Origin: Trichomonas vaginalis G3
Lineage: Eukaryota; Parabasalia; Trichomonadida; Trichomonadidae
DNA: 64,000 bases
NCBI RefSeq assembly: GCF_026262505.1
Contig: NC_067206.1
Span: forward strand, 1,922,001-1,986,000
Direction of reading: 5' to 3'
Part shown: piece after piece, positions 13,540-23,720 of the stretch
How positions within the stretch are numbered: position 1 is the first letter of the stretch
Layout of the letters: every line of letters starts with the position of its first letter
Position numbers and translations under genes: made by a program
The notes under the pieces: generated by a model
Databases searched by the model: none
What the model saw: only the letters and a program-made list of their open reading frames with translations
Told to the model about the DNA's origin: nothing

Positions 13540-14374
13540 TTATAAAGTTAATCAATTAACACCATTTATTCTCAATCAACTATTATTTTCCATGCATGTC
13601 TCACCTAATTGCTTATATTGTGTTGTAAAGTTCATTAATGCTCATGGGAAATTCACTGATAAGCAACATTCAACTGTTTTGACGACTTAAACCCACTGAA
13701 ATGAAAGTGTGATAGATTTGATTCTCAATGTTTGTCGCCTTAATGCTTGAATAATTGAAGCAGCATATAAAGAATGAACCTGAAATTGTACGAATTGAGG
13801 TTAATAATGATACTAAATATATTTCTCATTTGTTATTAGTTTTGAGTTCACCGCAGTCATTAGAAAATGAGTGAATTGCAAAAAATTCTCTATCAAAATT
13901 TGAAATAGGAAAGTGTTTCAAATAATTCGCTCCCGTGTTTATCAATAATTTTATTCCTTCTAATCCTTGCTCTTGATTGCTATCTATATATTCTTGTATA
14001 CATTAAAAAGTTTTTTAAATAATCTTTCTGCTTCTTCTTTGATAAAATTAATATTGGCAACTTTTGTATTAAATGCTTTTAAAGTATTTCAAATGTAATC
14101 CATTAAGGTTGACCTTAACGGTTGATATAAAATTATAACACTGGTGAATAGGGGGATAGTGTTAGCAATAATGATAATTTGTTTAAATCGTAATGTTTTT
14201 ACCTTGTATCTGTTTACTAATTGCTGCAGTGATTGAATTTAAGTTCAACATCAGAATATGGAATTTCATTAATTTTTTCCTTAGATAGAGCATTTCTATT
14301 ATCACTCAATGTCATTAATCAATCATCTATGTCATGTATCTAGTATATTACTTCACTGCTAATTCTCATAAGGG
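13540..14374 (-). pseudogene. Packaging ATPase fossil, block A2
   Basis: Third copy of the packaging ATPase in the window, matching 33-869 and 26620-27456. It is heavily broken and ends at the join to block B. Confidence 0.7.
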
Positions 14375-14392
14375 GTGGGTTATGATGGAAAA

Positions 14393-15343
14393 ATGAATAA
14401 AGATGATGTTATAAATTTCTTATATCCCACATCTGAAGAAGAAAAACCTAAAGAACCTGATGTTTTCCCTGAATATTATGAAGAACGGATTAAAGATGAT
14501 GAATATGATGAAATTGAAAGACTGGAAAAAATAAGAGATGAAATAGATGAAAAAATTAAGGAATTAAGAGAAGTTGAAAAATATAATGAGAATGAAGTAG
14601 AGGGTTTAATGAATATCCCAGCTTCAGAATCAGAAGTTCAAAAATCTCATGAAGAAAGATATAAAAATTACTTTTTGGAATCTACTAAAAATTTATTAGA
14701 TGGTGAAATAGATGAAACACTTTCAGAAGAAGGCACAAAATTTATTCATAAACATAAGTTACAATTTATTGACGATGGAGATTATCCATGTATATTACTT
14801 TCACCTCCTCTTGATTCTGAAAAATTCAAAAAAGCACTGAAAAATGTAACATATGCAACAAATACGATTAAGAAAGAAGACCATGATATTTACACAAATT
14901 ATTATTTAAATAAATGTACAGGTGTTGATAAAGTTTTTGATTTGTTAGATAAAATATCAAAAGAAACAATTGGTACATATAAAATTTTATGCGATTGTGG
15001 TTTCATTATTGAAGATACTAATAATGTTTCATATGAAAGAACAGCACCGAAGGAAGACGAAGTTGAAAGGTCTATACCATTCGTTATTAAGAATATAAAA
15101 GATATGAAAACTTATAAACATTATATTTATTCATTTATTTCAGAAAAAATGGAAGCAACCCATAAAACATCATCTCATCATTTTATAGCTATTCATACAT
15201 TCCTTTTCAAAGTTGTGAAATTAAATAAGACAGGAATTAGATTTAATGTATCAGGGTACGCATTCTTGAGTAAATTAAAATGTATTCGTCACGTCGCAGA
15301 TGATAAAAATTTATGTGTTCTTAATTCATTTTATGGACTTTAG
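14393..15343 (+). CDS. Unknown Polinton protein with acidic coiled-coil N-terminus
   Basis: The frame looks whole, about 316 residues from the first ATG; a slightly longer frame upstream runs into the junction with block A2 and is unlikely to be real. Residues 1-70 are rich in Glu, Lys and Asp with a predicted coiled coil. The remainder is a mixed globular sequence with a Cys-containing segment. It lies 63 bp upstream of the polymerase on the same strand. I do not recognise the family. Confidence 0.6.
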   Translation: MNKDDVINFLYPTSEEEKPKEPDVFPEYYEERIKDDEYDEIERLEKIRDEIDEKIKELREVEKYNENEVEGLMNIPASESEVQKSHEERYKNYFLESTKNLLDGEIDETLSEEGTKFIHKHKLQFIDDGDYPCILLSPPLDSEKFKKALKNVTYATNTIKKEDHDIYTNYYLNKCTGVDKVFDLLDKISKETIGTYKILCDCGFIIEDTNNVSYERTAPKEDEVERSIPFVIKNIKDMKTYKHYIYSFISEKMEATHKTSSHHFIAIHTFLFKVVKLNKTGIRFNVSGYAFLSKLKCIRHVADDKNLCVLNSFYGL

Positions 15344-16142
15344 CCCTGGACTTTAAAAAAATAAACTTTATTTTTATTTATTTTTTAATTTTTTATTCTT
15401 ACATAAATGAACAAAAACGGAACAGCTAAAATGAATGATAATCAAATAAGAGCCGAAGGTAGAAGGTTATTTAAACGCTTCTATAACATTCCTGATGGTG
15501 TTAATCCTAAAACTCGTAGAAGTTATTTAAATGAAGCCATAGATGCATATGAAGGATTTGACATTTCATCAGAAAGTGAGAGGTTAGCAAGAATGTTAAA
15601 CGTTAATATTGATTTTTATTATTGTGACCCTCAACCAGAAGACGTAGACATAAATAAGGTAGACTTTCCATTAGTGGAATCAATAATGATAGATCCAGAA
15701 TTTGAAACAGTAAATATTTTATTAACACAGAGTCCATGTGGAAAACTTCACGCTGACAGAATTACAGACGTTGAAGCACTCACAGGATATAAAGTTTGCC
15801 CCTTTTGCAAAGAAGAAGTATATTCTATCCGTGATGACCCAGAAAGGAAAAACCAAAGAAGATTTTTAAAGCATTGTGAGAAATGTAAAGAAAATAATGG
15901 AAGATTAATTCAAGACGTTCAATTGCAAAACACACAACAACCATATGCACCACATATCACGAAACAGAAGATATATCAATGGCTATTAGCTCACAATTTG
16001 CAGGAATATTATAAACCAACAAGATATTATATTACTTTTGACTTCGAAACATTAGAGACTAAAGAAGAACTTCAACTTTCTGAATGTGCAACTTTGAACG
16101 CTTACTTAAAACCATTTATGGTATCATCAACTGTCAAAATAA

Positions 16143-16205
16143 AGCCGCAAACGGACTCTTTGAGTCCTGAAGGTCTTTCAGACCGAAGCGGCGAGGTCGT
16201 AGACC
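16143..16205. repeat. Branched palindromic insert inside the polymerase gene
   Basis: An outer GCCGC/GCGGC pair (16144-16148 and 16188-16192) encloses two small hairpins: GGACTC-ttt-GAGTCC (16153-16167) and GGTCT-ttc-AGACC (16172-16184). A third, GGTC-gta-GACC, follows at 16195-16205. Its GC content stands out from the AT-rich surroundings. Confidence 0.7.
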
Positions 16206-16336
16206 GTGATAAAACATTTACGAGGAATTTTTGCTTAACATCAAGTGATTCGTTCATCTCTGATTGGATTGAATTTTTATTTTCAACCTGTTCATTAGTT
16301 GCTAAATCAAATATTGAACAATATGAAGAATTAATG

Positions 16337-16373
16337 AAGCCGCAAACGGACCAAACGGCGGGGACTTTGTCCC
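16337..16373. repeat. Second palindromic insert inside the polymerase gene
   Basis: It begins with the same 15 bases (AAGCCGCAAACGGAC) as the insert 194 bp upstream, in the same frame, so both translate as KPQTD. It contains GCCG/CGGC (16339-16342 and 16356-16359) and GGGAC-ttt-GTCCC (16361-16373). Confidence 0.7.
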
Positions 16374-19042
16374 ATACATTAAATGAAAAACAGAAGGAAG
16401 CATTTAAAGAACTTCTAGATGAGGAATTCAATAAAGTGAATATCATAGGTTTTAATTCGGGAAAGTTTGATTTAAATTTAATTCTTCGTGATTTAAACAC
16501 TGCAAAATGGAAAATAAAATCAATGCTGGGTTCTTCTTCTCAATTTAAGCAAATCATTGTAAAGAAAACAAACTGTCCATATGAATTAAGATTTATTGAC
16601 ATCAGAAATTATATAGCGGGTGGAACATTAGACCAATTCACTCAAGATTTCGGAAACAATAAATCACGTGTTAAATCCTTTTTCCCTTATCAATTCATCA
16701 CATGGGAGAATTACGAAGATGAATTATATAAAGTGGAACCATTCACTCAAGATTCATTTTATTCAGCATTAACTCAAGAAACAATATCCGATTCAGATTA
16801 TCAAATATATCTCAATGATGCTAAAAATTTTGAGAATAGATTAGAATATTTTATTCATTATTGCAATAAAGACGTTGAAATTATGATTGACCCAATTGAT
16901 AAAATTATTGAAGAAACATTTGTTTATAAAATTGACATGCTTCATAATCTTTCTTTATCATCGAATGCATCAATGATTCGTTACGCGTTAGCATATAAGA
17001 ACTTCAATCCTAACGAAACATATCCAGAAGAAGAAAATGTGGAATCAAGTTTTGAATTAACAAAAAAGTATTGGAAATATAAAATTGATTCATATAAGAA
17101 ACAAGATGAAAAAGCAGAAAGGGATACTAAAAACAATGTTTCAATGGATGACTATCAATACTATCACGATTTAATCCTTTCATCTAAATGCAAAATGTGT
17201 GGTAAAGCGTTTACATATGCTAATAAACCAACATTGATAGAATCGATAATGAAAAACCACATACCAAAGAAAATTGTCAGTTAATGTGTTGTTATTGCAA
17301 TGTCGTAAAATCAAATAAAGATGAAGATGTTCAACGTTTAAGAATCAATTTAAGAAATTATACATTAAAAAATAATTTACCAATGACTCTAGATTCAGTT
17401 GAAGCTTATCACATCTCCGTAATGGAATTACTGGTGGTTTATCAAATGTTCAACATAGAGTAAATCTTAAAGGAATCACGCACATTAATAAACTTTCATA
17501 TAATCCAGAAACTAAAACTGTATCAAATGAGGACACTTCCAACATTATGACTCATTTCGTTGGTGTTGACTTTAATTCATTATATCCTTCATCATTTTCA
17601 TCTAATCCTCATGATTTCATTCAATATACTGACCATAAAATGTATATGCCGGGAAGATTGAATGGTGTTATCATTTGTGATACAGCAACAAAGAAAGCAA
17701 AAGCACTGGGAATAATTAAGAAGAAAAATACTTTATTCGTGGCTGAAGTAAAGGGTCACATTGATGAAAAATACATTAATGATTACATAAACTTTTTACC
17801 AATAATAAGAAACTTTGATATTATCACAGATGAAAAAACAATTGGTTTTATGTATAATTACATGAAATCAAACAATCTACCAGTTGACCAGAAACAGAGG
17901 AAATTAACTCAGTTAGCATCAACACACAACCAATATCAACCATTTTCTTCTTATTATCTTTGGTATCTAATAGACAGATTTCATTTTATCATTGATGACA
18001 TTCAATCAATTTTAACATTTACGAAAAACACTTGTTTTAATGAATTTGCGAACGAATTTATGAACGAAAGACAAAAGGCTGAATTAGAAGGAAATAAAGG
18101 AAAAAGTTTATTTTGCAAGATTTCACTTAATGGATCATATGGTTACGATGCAATGAATACACAAAATTACGCAAAGACTAAAATAATGAATGCACAGAAG
18201 GCACGCGTTGCATGTATGTCAAATAAGTTTAAAAACATAAGAGAAATAGGTGAAGATACGTATCAAGTGATGCTTAAAGATAGATTTTATAGATGTGATA
18301 CATGTTTACAAGAGGCATTCTTCACTTTAGATAACGCAAAATACTGGTATTTGGTTTTCATTTATGATTTTATGTATAAATGCATGGATGTTAATCGTTT
18401 TCATTTCATTGAAGGTGATACTGATTCATCTTATTGGGCAATCGCTGGCGACCCAAATCTTCCTAACACTCAAGCATTTCAAGCAATTGTAACCGATAAA
18501 AAATTTTATGATAAAAACATTTACAAATTCGCACCTTTTGATTTCTTTGTTTTAATGAGAAATTTAAACCTAAATTAAAGAATAAAGCTGAAGAAAAAGC
18601 ACATGAGAAGAAGTTATTGGGTTTAGCAATTGAGAAACAAGGTGATAACATGGTTGCTTTATGTCCTAAGTGTTATACTTCATTCAACGGTTCAATTGAT
18701 GGAAGTGATTTTAAAAAGATTGCACAAAAAATGAAAGGAGTTAGTTTACGACAAAATAAACAATTAACACCTAAAAATTATTTGGATATAATAAATGATA
18801 AAGTGATATTTGATGGTCAGAATATTAATTTACAACTTAAAAACGGGTCAATGACTCGCTTAACAATCGGTAAGACTGCATTAACAGGAGCACACACTAA
18901 GGCTGTATGTTGTGAAAATGGATGTTGTATGCCATTTATTTAATAAATGCCACAGAAGAGACAAAAGGAACCGTTAATGATGGTTTTGATACTATGATTC
19001 AAAGAGGTGGGCACCCTTAAAACATTATTTTATTTTTATATA

Positions 19043-19621
19043 AATGAATAACACAGATTTAAAAAATTTAATTGATGATTTAGTACTTAATCAAAATTTT
19101 CTTATTATTATGAATTAAAATCATATCTCCAAAAACATGATAACAATATAACGGGTGATGATATGGATTATTATTATTCGTATTATAAAAATGAAGTTTT
19201 GAAATATCATGATAAAATAATTTCTAAAATTAAAGACAAAATTAAAAATAATGAATATTCAAAGGGAAAAAGTAAATCACAACTTAAACAATTGAAAGAT
19301 TTCAAAAATAAAGTATTAACAGAAGAAGATATTGATGAATTATATAAATTATATAAATTATATAATCCTGAGCCGCAAAAACCAAAGGAACAAAAACAAA
19401 AGGTGCAAAACGCCCAGGTCCTTCAGACCATAAATGAAGCACAAGCTTTAATTTATGATTCATTAGTTAAACCATATTCAGCCCGACTTTTAAATGAAGA
19501 TCAACTTTTGGAATTCATCCTTCAACATAAACTCGAAGCGGGAAAGTATATCAAACCTTTATATACAGCATATTTAAAACAAATGAATAGAATACATCCA
19601 GAATTAATGAAGGGGGAATGA
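19043..19621 (+). pseudogene. Small Lys-rich Polinton protein
   Basis: The main open stretch (19163-19621, 152 residues) is rich in Lys, Gln and Tyr and ends in a helical segment. An apparent earlier start precedes it. It is broken about once. It sits between polymerase and integrase and overlaps the beginning of the integrase region. Family not recognised. Confidence 0.45.
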
Positions 19622-20560
19622 AATCCAAAATCAAAGCAGATAAAATTAAACCACCTGCAACACCAAACCCTCCAACGACAGTACCTCCTCCTTCAGTTAA
19701 TCCTTCATCATTCACTTTATTATATCCATTTCAAACATTAAAGAAGCAAAAAGATTTTAAAAAGGATTTCAAATATTAAATAAACCAACTGACCCAAAAA
19801 TTCAACCGTTAAAGGAAAAATTTAGTCGCCCTTCATTTGCACCATATCCATATTCATACGAAATCGATCATTTAGAATATTCAAGAGGAAACGTTACTTA
19901 TTTATTTGCCATTAACATTAACACCAGATATTTATATTGCATTCCGGTGAAAGGGAAAACAGAACAGGAAACAAGAAGAGCTATTCAATACTTACTAGAT
20001 CATGAAAGAGTAGATAATATAAGGGGTGATGGTGATAAAGGATTTCAGGCAGCTATGGCTCATTATTTCCCACAAATTAATTTTTACTTTCATCCTCTCC
20101 ATATACGTTTCATAATAAAATAGTTGATGCGGTAATGAGAACTCTTAGAGATGCGTTAGGGGTTAATGGTCAGATATACTGGGATGGAAATCATGACTCC
20201 ATCATACAGCAGTTAGTATATTATTACAATAATACATGGCATAGAACAATAAACATGAAACCGTGGAAATGAAAAATGATATTTCAAAAGAATGGGAATA
20301 TATTAGAAAGCAAATGGAAAGGTTGAATGATGTTAAACGTGAACAAATTAATTCGGGGCTCATGAATTTTAAACAAGGATAAAGTTTTGATTCATCTCGA
20401 TTATGGAAAAACTGATAAATCAATGACAAAAAGAAGACGAAGATTTGACACAATAGCTGAATTTGTTAGATATATTAACGGCAATGCATTAGTTGAAGTT
20501 GACAATAAATTAATAGAAATTCCGATTTATTTTATTACTCCATTATATTTAAATAATATT
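19620..20560 (+). pseudogene. Polinton retrovirus-type integrase
   Basis: Translations across the region show an integrase core pattern: YEIDHLEY with the first acidic residue, a LFAININTRYLY strand, and IRGDGDKGFQ with the second acidic residue, followed by a YYYNNTWHRTI segment typical of rve-family cores. The enzyme inserts the element into host DNA. It is broken, about four or five breaks. Confidence 0.75.
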
Positions 20561-20583
20561 TAATTTTTTTATTTCGTAAGAAA

Positions 20584-20938
20584 TGAGTGACAACGAAGCA
20601 GTCAAGAGTCCAGACGATGAATATAAAAAGAAACTAAACAGAATTAAATCAAAAATATGCTTTACAAAAAGAAGCCACAATGCGGTGGGGTTGAAAACGA
20701 TAAAGAGAGGAAAGAAATAATCGAAAAATTAGAAACTTATCGTTCAATCCTTAAACTGAGTGAAGCAAAAATAAAAGAATTTAATAGAATAAATAAATTG
20801 ATTGGAAGAGATGAATTTAATAAAGATGAATTTTTAAACTCATCCAAATTTAATTTTTATTCCTCTTCGACAACATCTCTCTTTCCATCATTACCGCATA
20901 ACCACATTTTCTCAATTTTAGTGGTTTGTTATTTTTAA
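20584..20938 (+). pseudogene. Small Lys/Glu-rich Polinton gene, unknown
   Basis: Open stretches encode a charged helical protein of roughly 100 residues (about one break). It converges on and overlaps the small minus-strand gene at 20850-21014. Family not recognised. Confidence 0.35.
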
Positions 20939-21014
20939 CATGTTCTTGCATCATTTTTATCATTTCCTCCCTTGTTATGATTCGTGGTAAATTTTGAGCT
21001 TGTGGGGTATTCAT
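20850..21014 (-). CDS. 54-residue basic protein, Polinton, unknown
   Basis: A short complete frame with an N-terminus MNTPQAQNLPRI and a Met/Lys-rich helical remainder ending in SKRNKN. It looks whole in block B. Its size, charge and position next to the central spacer make it plausible as a small gene, but with no recognised relatives it remains uncertain. Confidence 0.4.
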   Translation of the reverse strand: MNTPQAQNLPRIITREEMIKMMQEHVKNNKPLKLRKCGYAVMMEREMLSKRNKN

Positions 21015-21567
21015 TTATGATAAAAATAAAAATTTGTTATCACTTATTTTATCGTTAAGTGACTCAAAGAGTCCGGAGACAAAGTCTCATGGTTTTTAGG
21101 TTATTCAATAATTAATTATTTTTGAAGAACTGGGAAATAAATTTACGTCAAATATGTAATTTATAAAATCTTATGTCGACAGGCTACGTAGCACAGTGGT
21201 CTAAGGTGGTGTTATGGAGGGGTCAGAGTCTGTGGTTCGAACCGCGACAGTGCCGTATTTTCTTATTTTCTTTATTTGTCTTGTTTGTCGTGAATAAAAA
21301 GTATCATAAAAGTGCTTTATCTTCCACGGGAATAAATAAAAAATTTACTTTATTTCTTCTTTATTTCTTCTTTATTTCTTTGTTCCCGTGGAAGAAGGGT
21401 TTTGCTGTTTTTTCTCAGCCGAAATCAATGATTTTTTCATTTTTGGAATCCTTAGCGAATGAGGAATCTTTTCTCTCGTGGAAGCTTTGAACAAAAATAT
21501 AATTTAGGTGAAGAGGTGAGATATCACCTGTTTTTATGGTAGTAGTGAAATAAAATTTTGTTATCAG
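21015..21567. other. Central non-coding spacer of Polinton B
   Basis: The spacer lies where the two gene groups converge. It holds two tandem mini-hairpins (GACTC-aaa-GAGTC and GAGAC-aaa-GTCTC, 21061-21088), a tRNA-like box pair (21183-21255), and a 12-bp perfect inverted repeat CTTCCACGGGAA (21321-21332) with its complement at 21383-21394. The 50-base loop of that repeat contains repeated CTTTATTTCTTC. All are still recognisable in block A2 (about 7840-8170). A role in termination, polyadenylation or replication is inference. Confidence 0.5.
21183..21255 (+). other. tRNA-like sequence with A-box and B-box motifs
   Basis: TAGCACAGTGG matches an RNA polymerase III A box and GGTTCGAACC matches a B box, spaced as in a tRNA gene. 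No convincing acceptor stem or anticodon stem can be folded, so this is at best a decayed tRNA or tRNA-derived promoter. Block A2 keeps a damaged version near 7957-8025. Confidence 0.3.
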
Positions 21568-21750
21568 TTATTTTATCATCATTTTATTAAGTTCATCTTT
21601 AGTTAATAATTTGAATGGATTCGCTAATGTTCCACCTTGAGTCACAACACTTGCCCCGGCTAATTGTGAAGAACCTGGGATAAGTACTCCATGAAATGAT
21701 TTCATTGGTATCATTAATTTAGAAATAGTTGGCTTAATTAATTTGGTCAT
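21568..21750 (-). CDS. 60-residue Polinton protein, unknown
   Basis: A short frame that looks whole, with hydrophobic and Gly-rich central residues (VLIPGSSQLAGASVV) and a Lys-rich C-terminus. It lies first after the central spacer on the minus strand. Family not recognised. Confidence 0.4.
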   Translation of the reverse strand: MTKLIKPTISKLMIPMKSFHGVLIPGSSQLAGASVVTQGGTLANPFKLLTKDELNKMMIK

Positions 21751-21809
21751 TTATGATAAAAATAAAATTGCATAATTTAAATTTTTTTTCTTTCTCATTT
21801 TCTCATTTC

Positions 21810-21944
21810 TCATTTTTCATTCTGTTTTGGTTTCAGCAACTTTTCAAGTTGTTGTCTTGTCAGTAACTTTAATTTTAACTTTGGATCAAATATTGGGTTT
21901 CCATCTTTATCTCTTCCAATAACACCATATGGTAGAATCTTCAT
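21810..21944 (-). CDS. 44-residue Polinton protein, unknown
   Basis: A complete short frame, MKILPYGVIGRDKDGNPIF at its start and a Leu/Lys-rich helical tail. It lies between the 60-residue gene and the fibre-like gene on the same strand. Possible small accessory virion protein; no family recognised. Confidence 0.4.
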   Translation of the reverse strand: MKILPYGVIGRDKDGNPIFDPKLKLKLLTRQQLEKLLKPKQNEK

Positions 21945-22022
21945 TTATACTAAAATAAAAATTTAAATTATGTCGTTTGCTCTTTTGGAGCTCCTAAAGT
22001 TTGTTTCACAAACATTGAGCAT

Positions 22023-23695
22023 TCATTGAACTCTATACCATGCGAATACAGTCATAAATGGTGGCATGTAATCTTTACTTTGTCCCGTTGTTTGTGTATA
22101 TCCTGAAACATGATGTGTATGGTTTCCTTCTCCTGAGTGTCACTCAGTAACAATTTATGGCAAAATTTAACATCATCTTTAACATCATATCCTTTACCTT
22201 TTGTCATTCTGACCAATCCCAATATCTATGCTTATGCCACACCTGCTTGAGATGTGCTTAAATCAATGTAGTGACTGTGTGCAGGTAAATTTTCACCTGT
22301 AATCGTTTTACTTCCCCCTGTTTCCTTTGAAGAGTTTGCACAATACAAAAACCTGTCGACTATTTGTTCCCATGCACCAACACCAAACATTGCTTGAGGA
22401 CCTCTCACATCCATAGATGTATAAATAGAACCTACTGGGTTCATTAAATCAAACATATGAGATATTATAGGATTGTCTCTTTTGAACTTAAAATATAGTG
22501 TAACTATTTCGGGTTTCTTTGGTTTGTGTCAGAATATTTTTTATAATATAATCTTATGTTTTCAGGGTATGTAAAATCTTGACTATAATATTTATTTTTG
22601 TCATCTTCATAATAGTATATATTTTCGTTTTTTCTATTGCATTATATCTTTTATATCTATAATATTCTAAATATAATGTTTGCTTTTTGGGTCTACATGT
22701 GCGTCAACACCATAGTCATAATAATACGGTGCTGGAGCTACGTTAGACAATGTCATATCCGTCATTTCATAAACTCTTAAATATTTCTTTTGTTCGTCTC
22801 CATATAAGTTTAAGTAACAGTTGTTGTCTAATGGAACTTTAACTTGTGTGCCATTATTCTTTATATAGCCTACATACATTTCATTGTTATTTTTCGGAAT
22901 GAGTTTATACCGTATACCATTTCTTAAGGACTGTACAAACTCCCATCTAAAATATTTGTTTTCTTCATTGACAGAAAAGTCGCCAACAATAGTTTCAATA
23001 TTTTTTGTTCCAACTAAACTTTGGTATATTTCGTTAACAAATGATATATCTGCTTTCTTTGCTAACTCATCGTTAACAAATGATATATCTGCTTTCTTTG
23101 CTAACTCATCGTTAACAAATGATATATCTGCTTTCTTTGCTAACTCATCGTTAACAAATGATATATCTGCTTTAAGGTCTAAACATTCTGAAACCCATCC
23201 TGTATCAGCTTTAGTTTTAAGAAATCTTCGATGTCCGTTCATGATACCATTCAACCCTTTCTATAATTTCATTATCTTTTTCATTAACATATTCCTTATC
23301 TGCCTTCTTCATTAATTCACTACCACAAATCCCTTATCTGCCTTCTTCATTATGTCATTTAGGAAACCTTTTATGAATTCCTCATTTAAATTAAATCTTC
23401 CAATCTTCAAAACTTTAGGAAATGCATTTAATGCGTAATATCTCTGTTCTTCTGGTGGAATTGATGTTATATCATCCGTTATACCTTTAATTTTTGAATT
23501 CATAAATAAAATTTCTTTTATATTTGATATCACTGCACCACCTTTGCAAACGAATTCAAAATGGTCATTTTTCAATACTATCTCCAAATCTCCATATTTC
23601 AACATTTGCGTTTGTTCTGCCGTCTTTGAATTATATGCATATATGGCGTATGTAATGTCTGTGCCTTAAGTTGTGTGGTTGTTGTTGTTTAATCA
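22023..23695 (-). pseudogene. Fibre-like protein with tail-collar-like C-terminus
   Basis: The N-terminal part contains tandem 13-residue repeats (ADISFVNDELAKK) encoded by a 39-bp DNA repeat at about 23035-23165. Parts near the C-terminus read GSIYTSMD, WEQIVDRF, GENLPAHSHYI and MPPFMTVFAW, the pattern of phage tail-collar/tail-fibre tip domains. A receptor-binding or spike role is therefore likely by family analogy. It is broken, about four or five breaks. Confidence 0.65.
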
Positions 23696-23720
23696 TTTAT
23701 TACGATTTAAAAATAAATAT

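Larger units (their letters stand above)
3346..14374. mobile_element. Polinton/Maverick fossil, block A2 (heavily broken)
   Basis: The block follows about 16850-27440 of block B in order and orientation, but small insertions and deletions occur every few tens of bases, in genes and spacers alike. Breaks are far too many to count, probably hundreds. Parts in order: polymerase B (distal part), a small Lys-rich gene, integrase, a hairpin-rich spacer, small minus-strand genes, fibre-like gene, several structural-type genes, packaging ATPase. Both ends are abrupt joins inside coding sequence (to A1 on the left, to B on the right). The even spread of indels suggests raw long-read gap fill rather than old age. 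Confidence 0.8.
15407..18943 (+). pseudogene. Polinton protein-primed DNA polymerase B (pPolB)
   Basis: Family B polymerase signatures are visible across the span: the three exonuclease motifs (DFETLE, a GFNSGKFD segment, YCNKD) and the three polymerase motifs (DFNSLYPS, KISLNGSYG, GDTDS). Order and size fit the protein-primed polymerase of Polintons, which replicates the element. It is broken, about three or four breaks. The exonuclease half contains GC-rich palindromic inserts discussed in the findings. Confidence 0.85.

Noticed and set aside
14375-14392. A longer start for the first block B gene using a non-ATG codon
   Set aside because: These bases belong to the join with block A2 and the first ATG is at 14393.
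21183-21255. A genuine tRNA gene
   Set aside because: No acceptor, anticodon or T stem of normal quality can be paired, so only the promoter-like boxes are reported.
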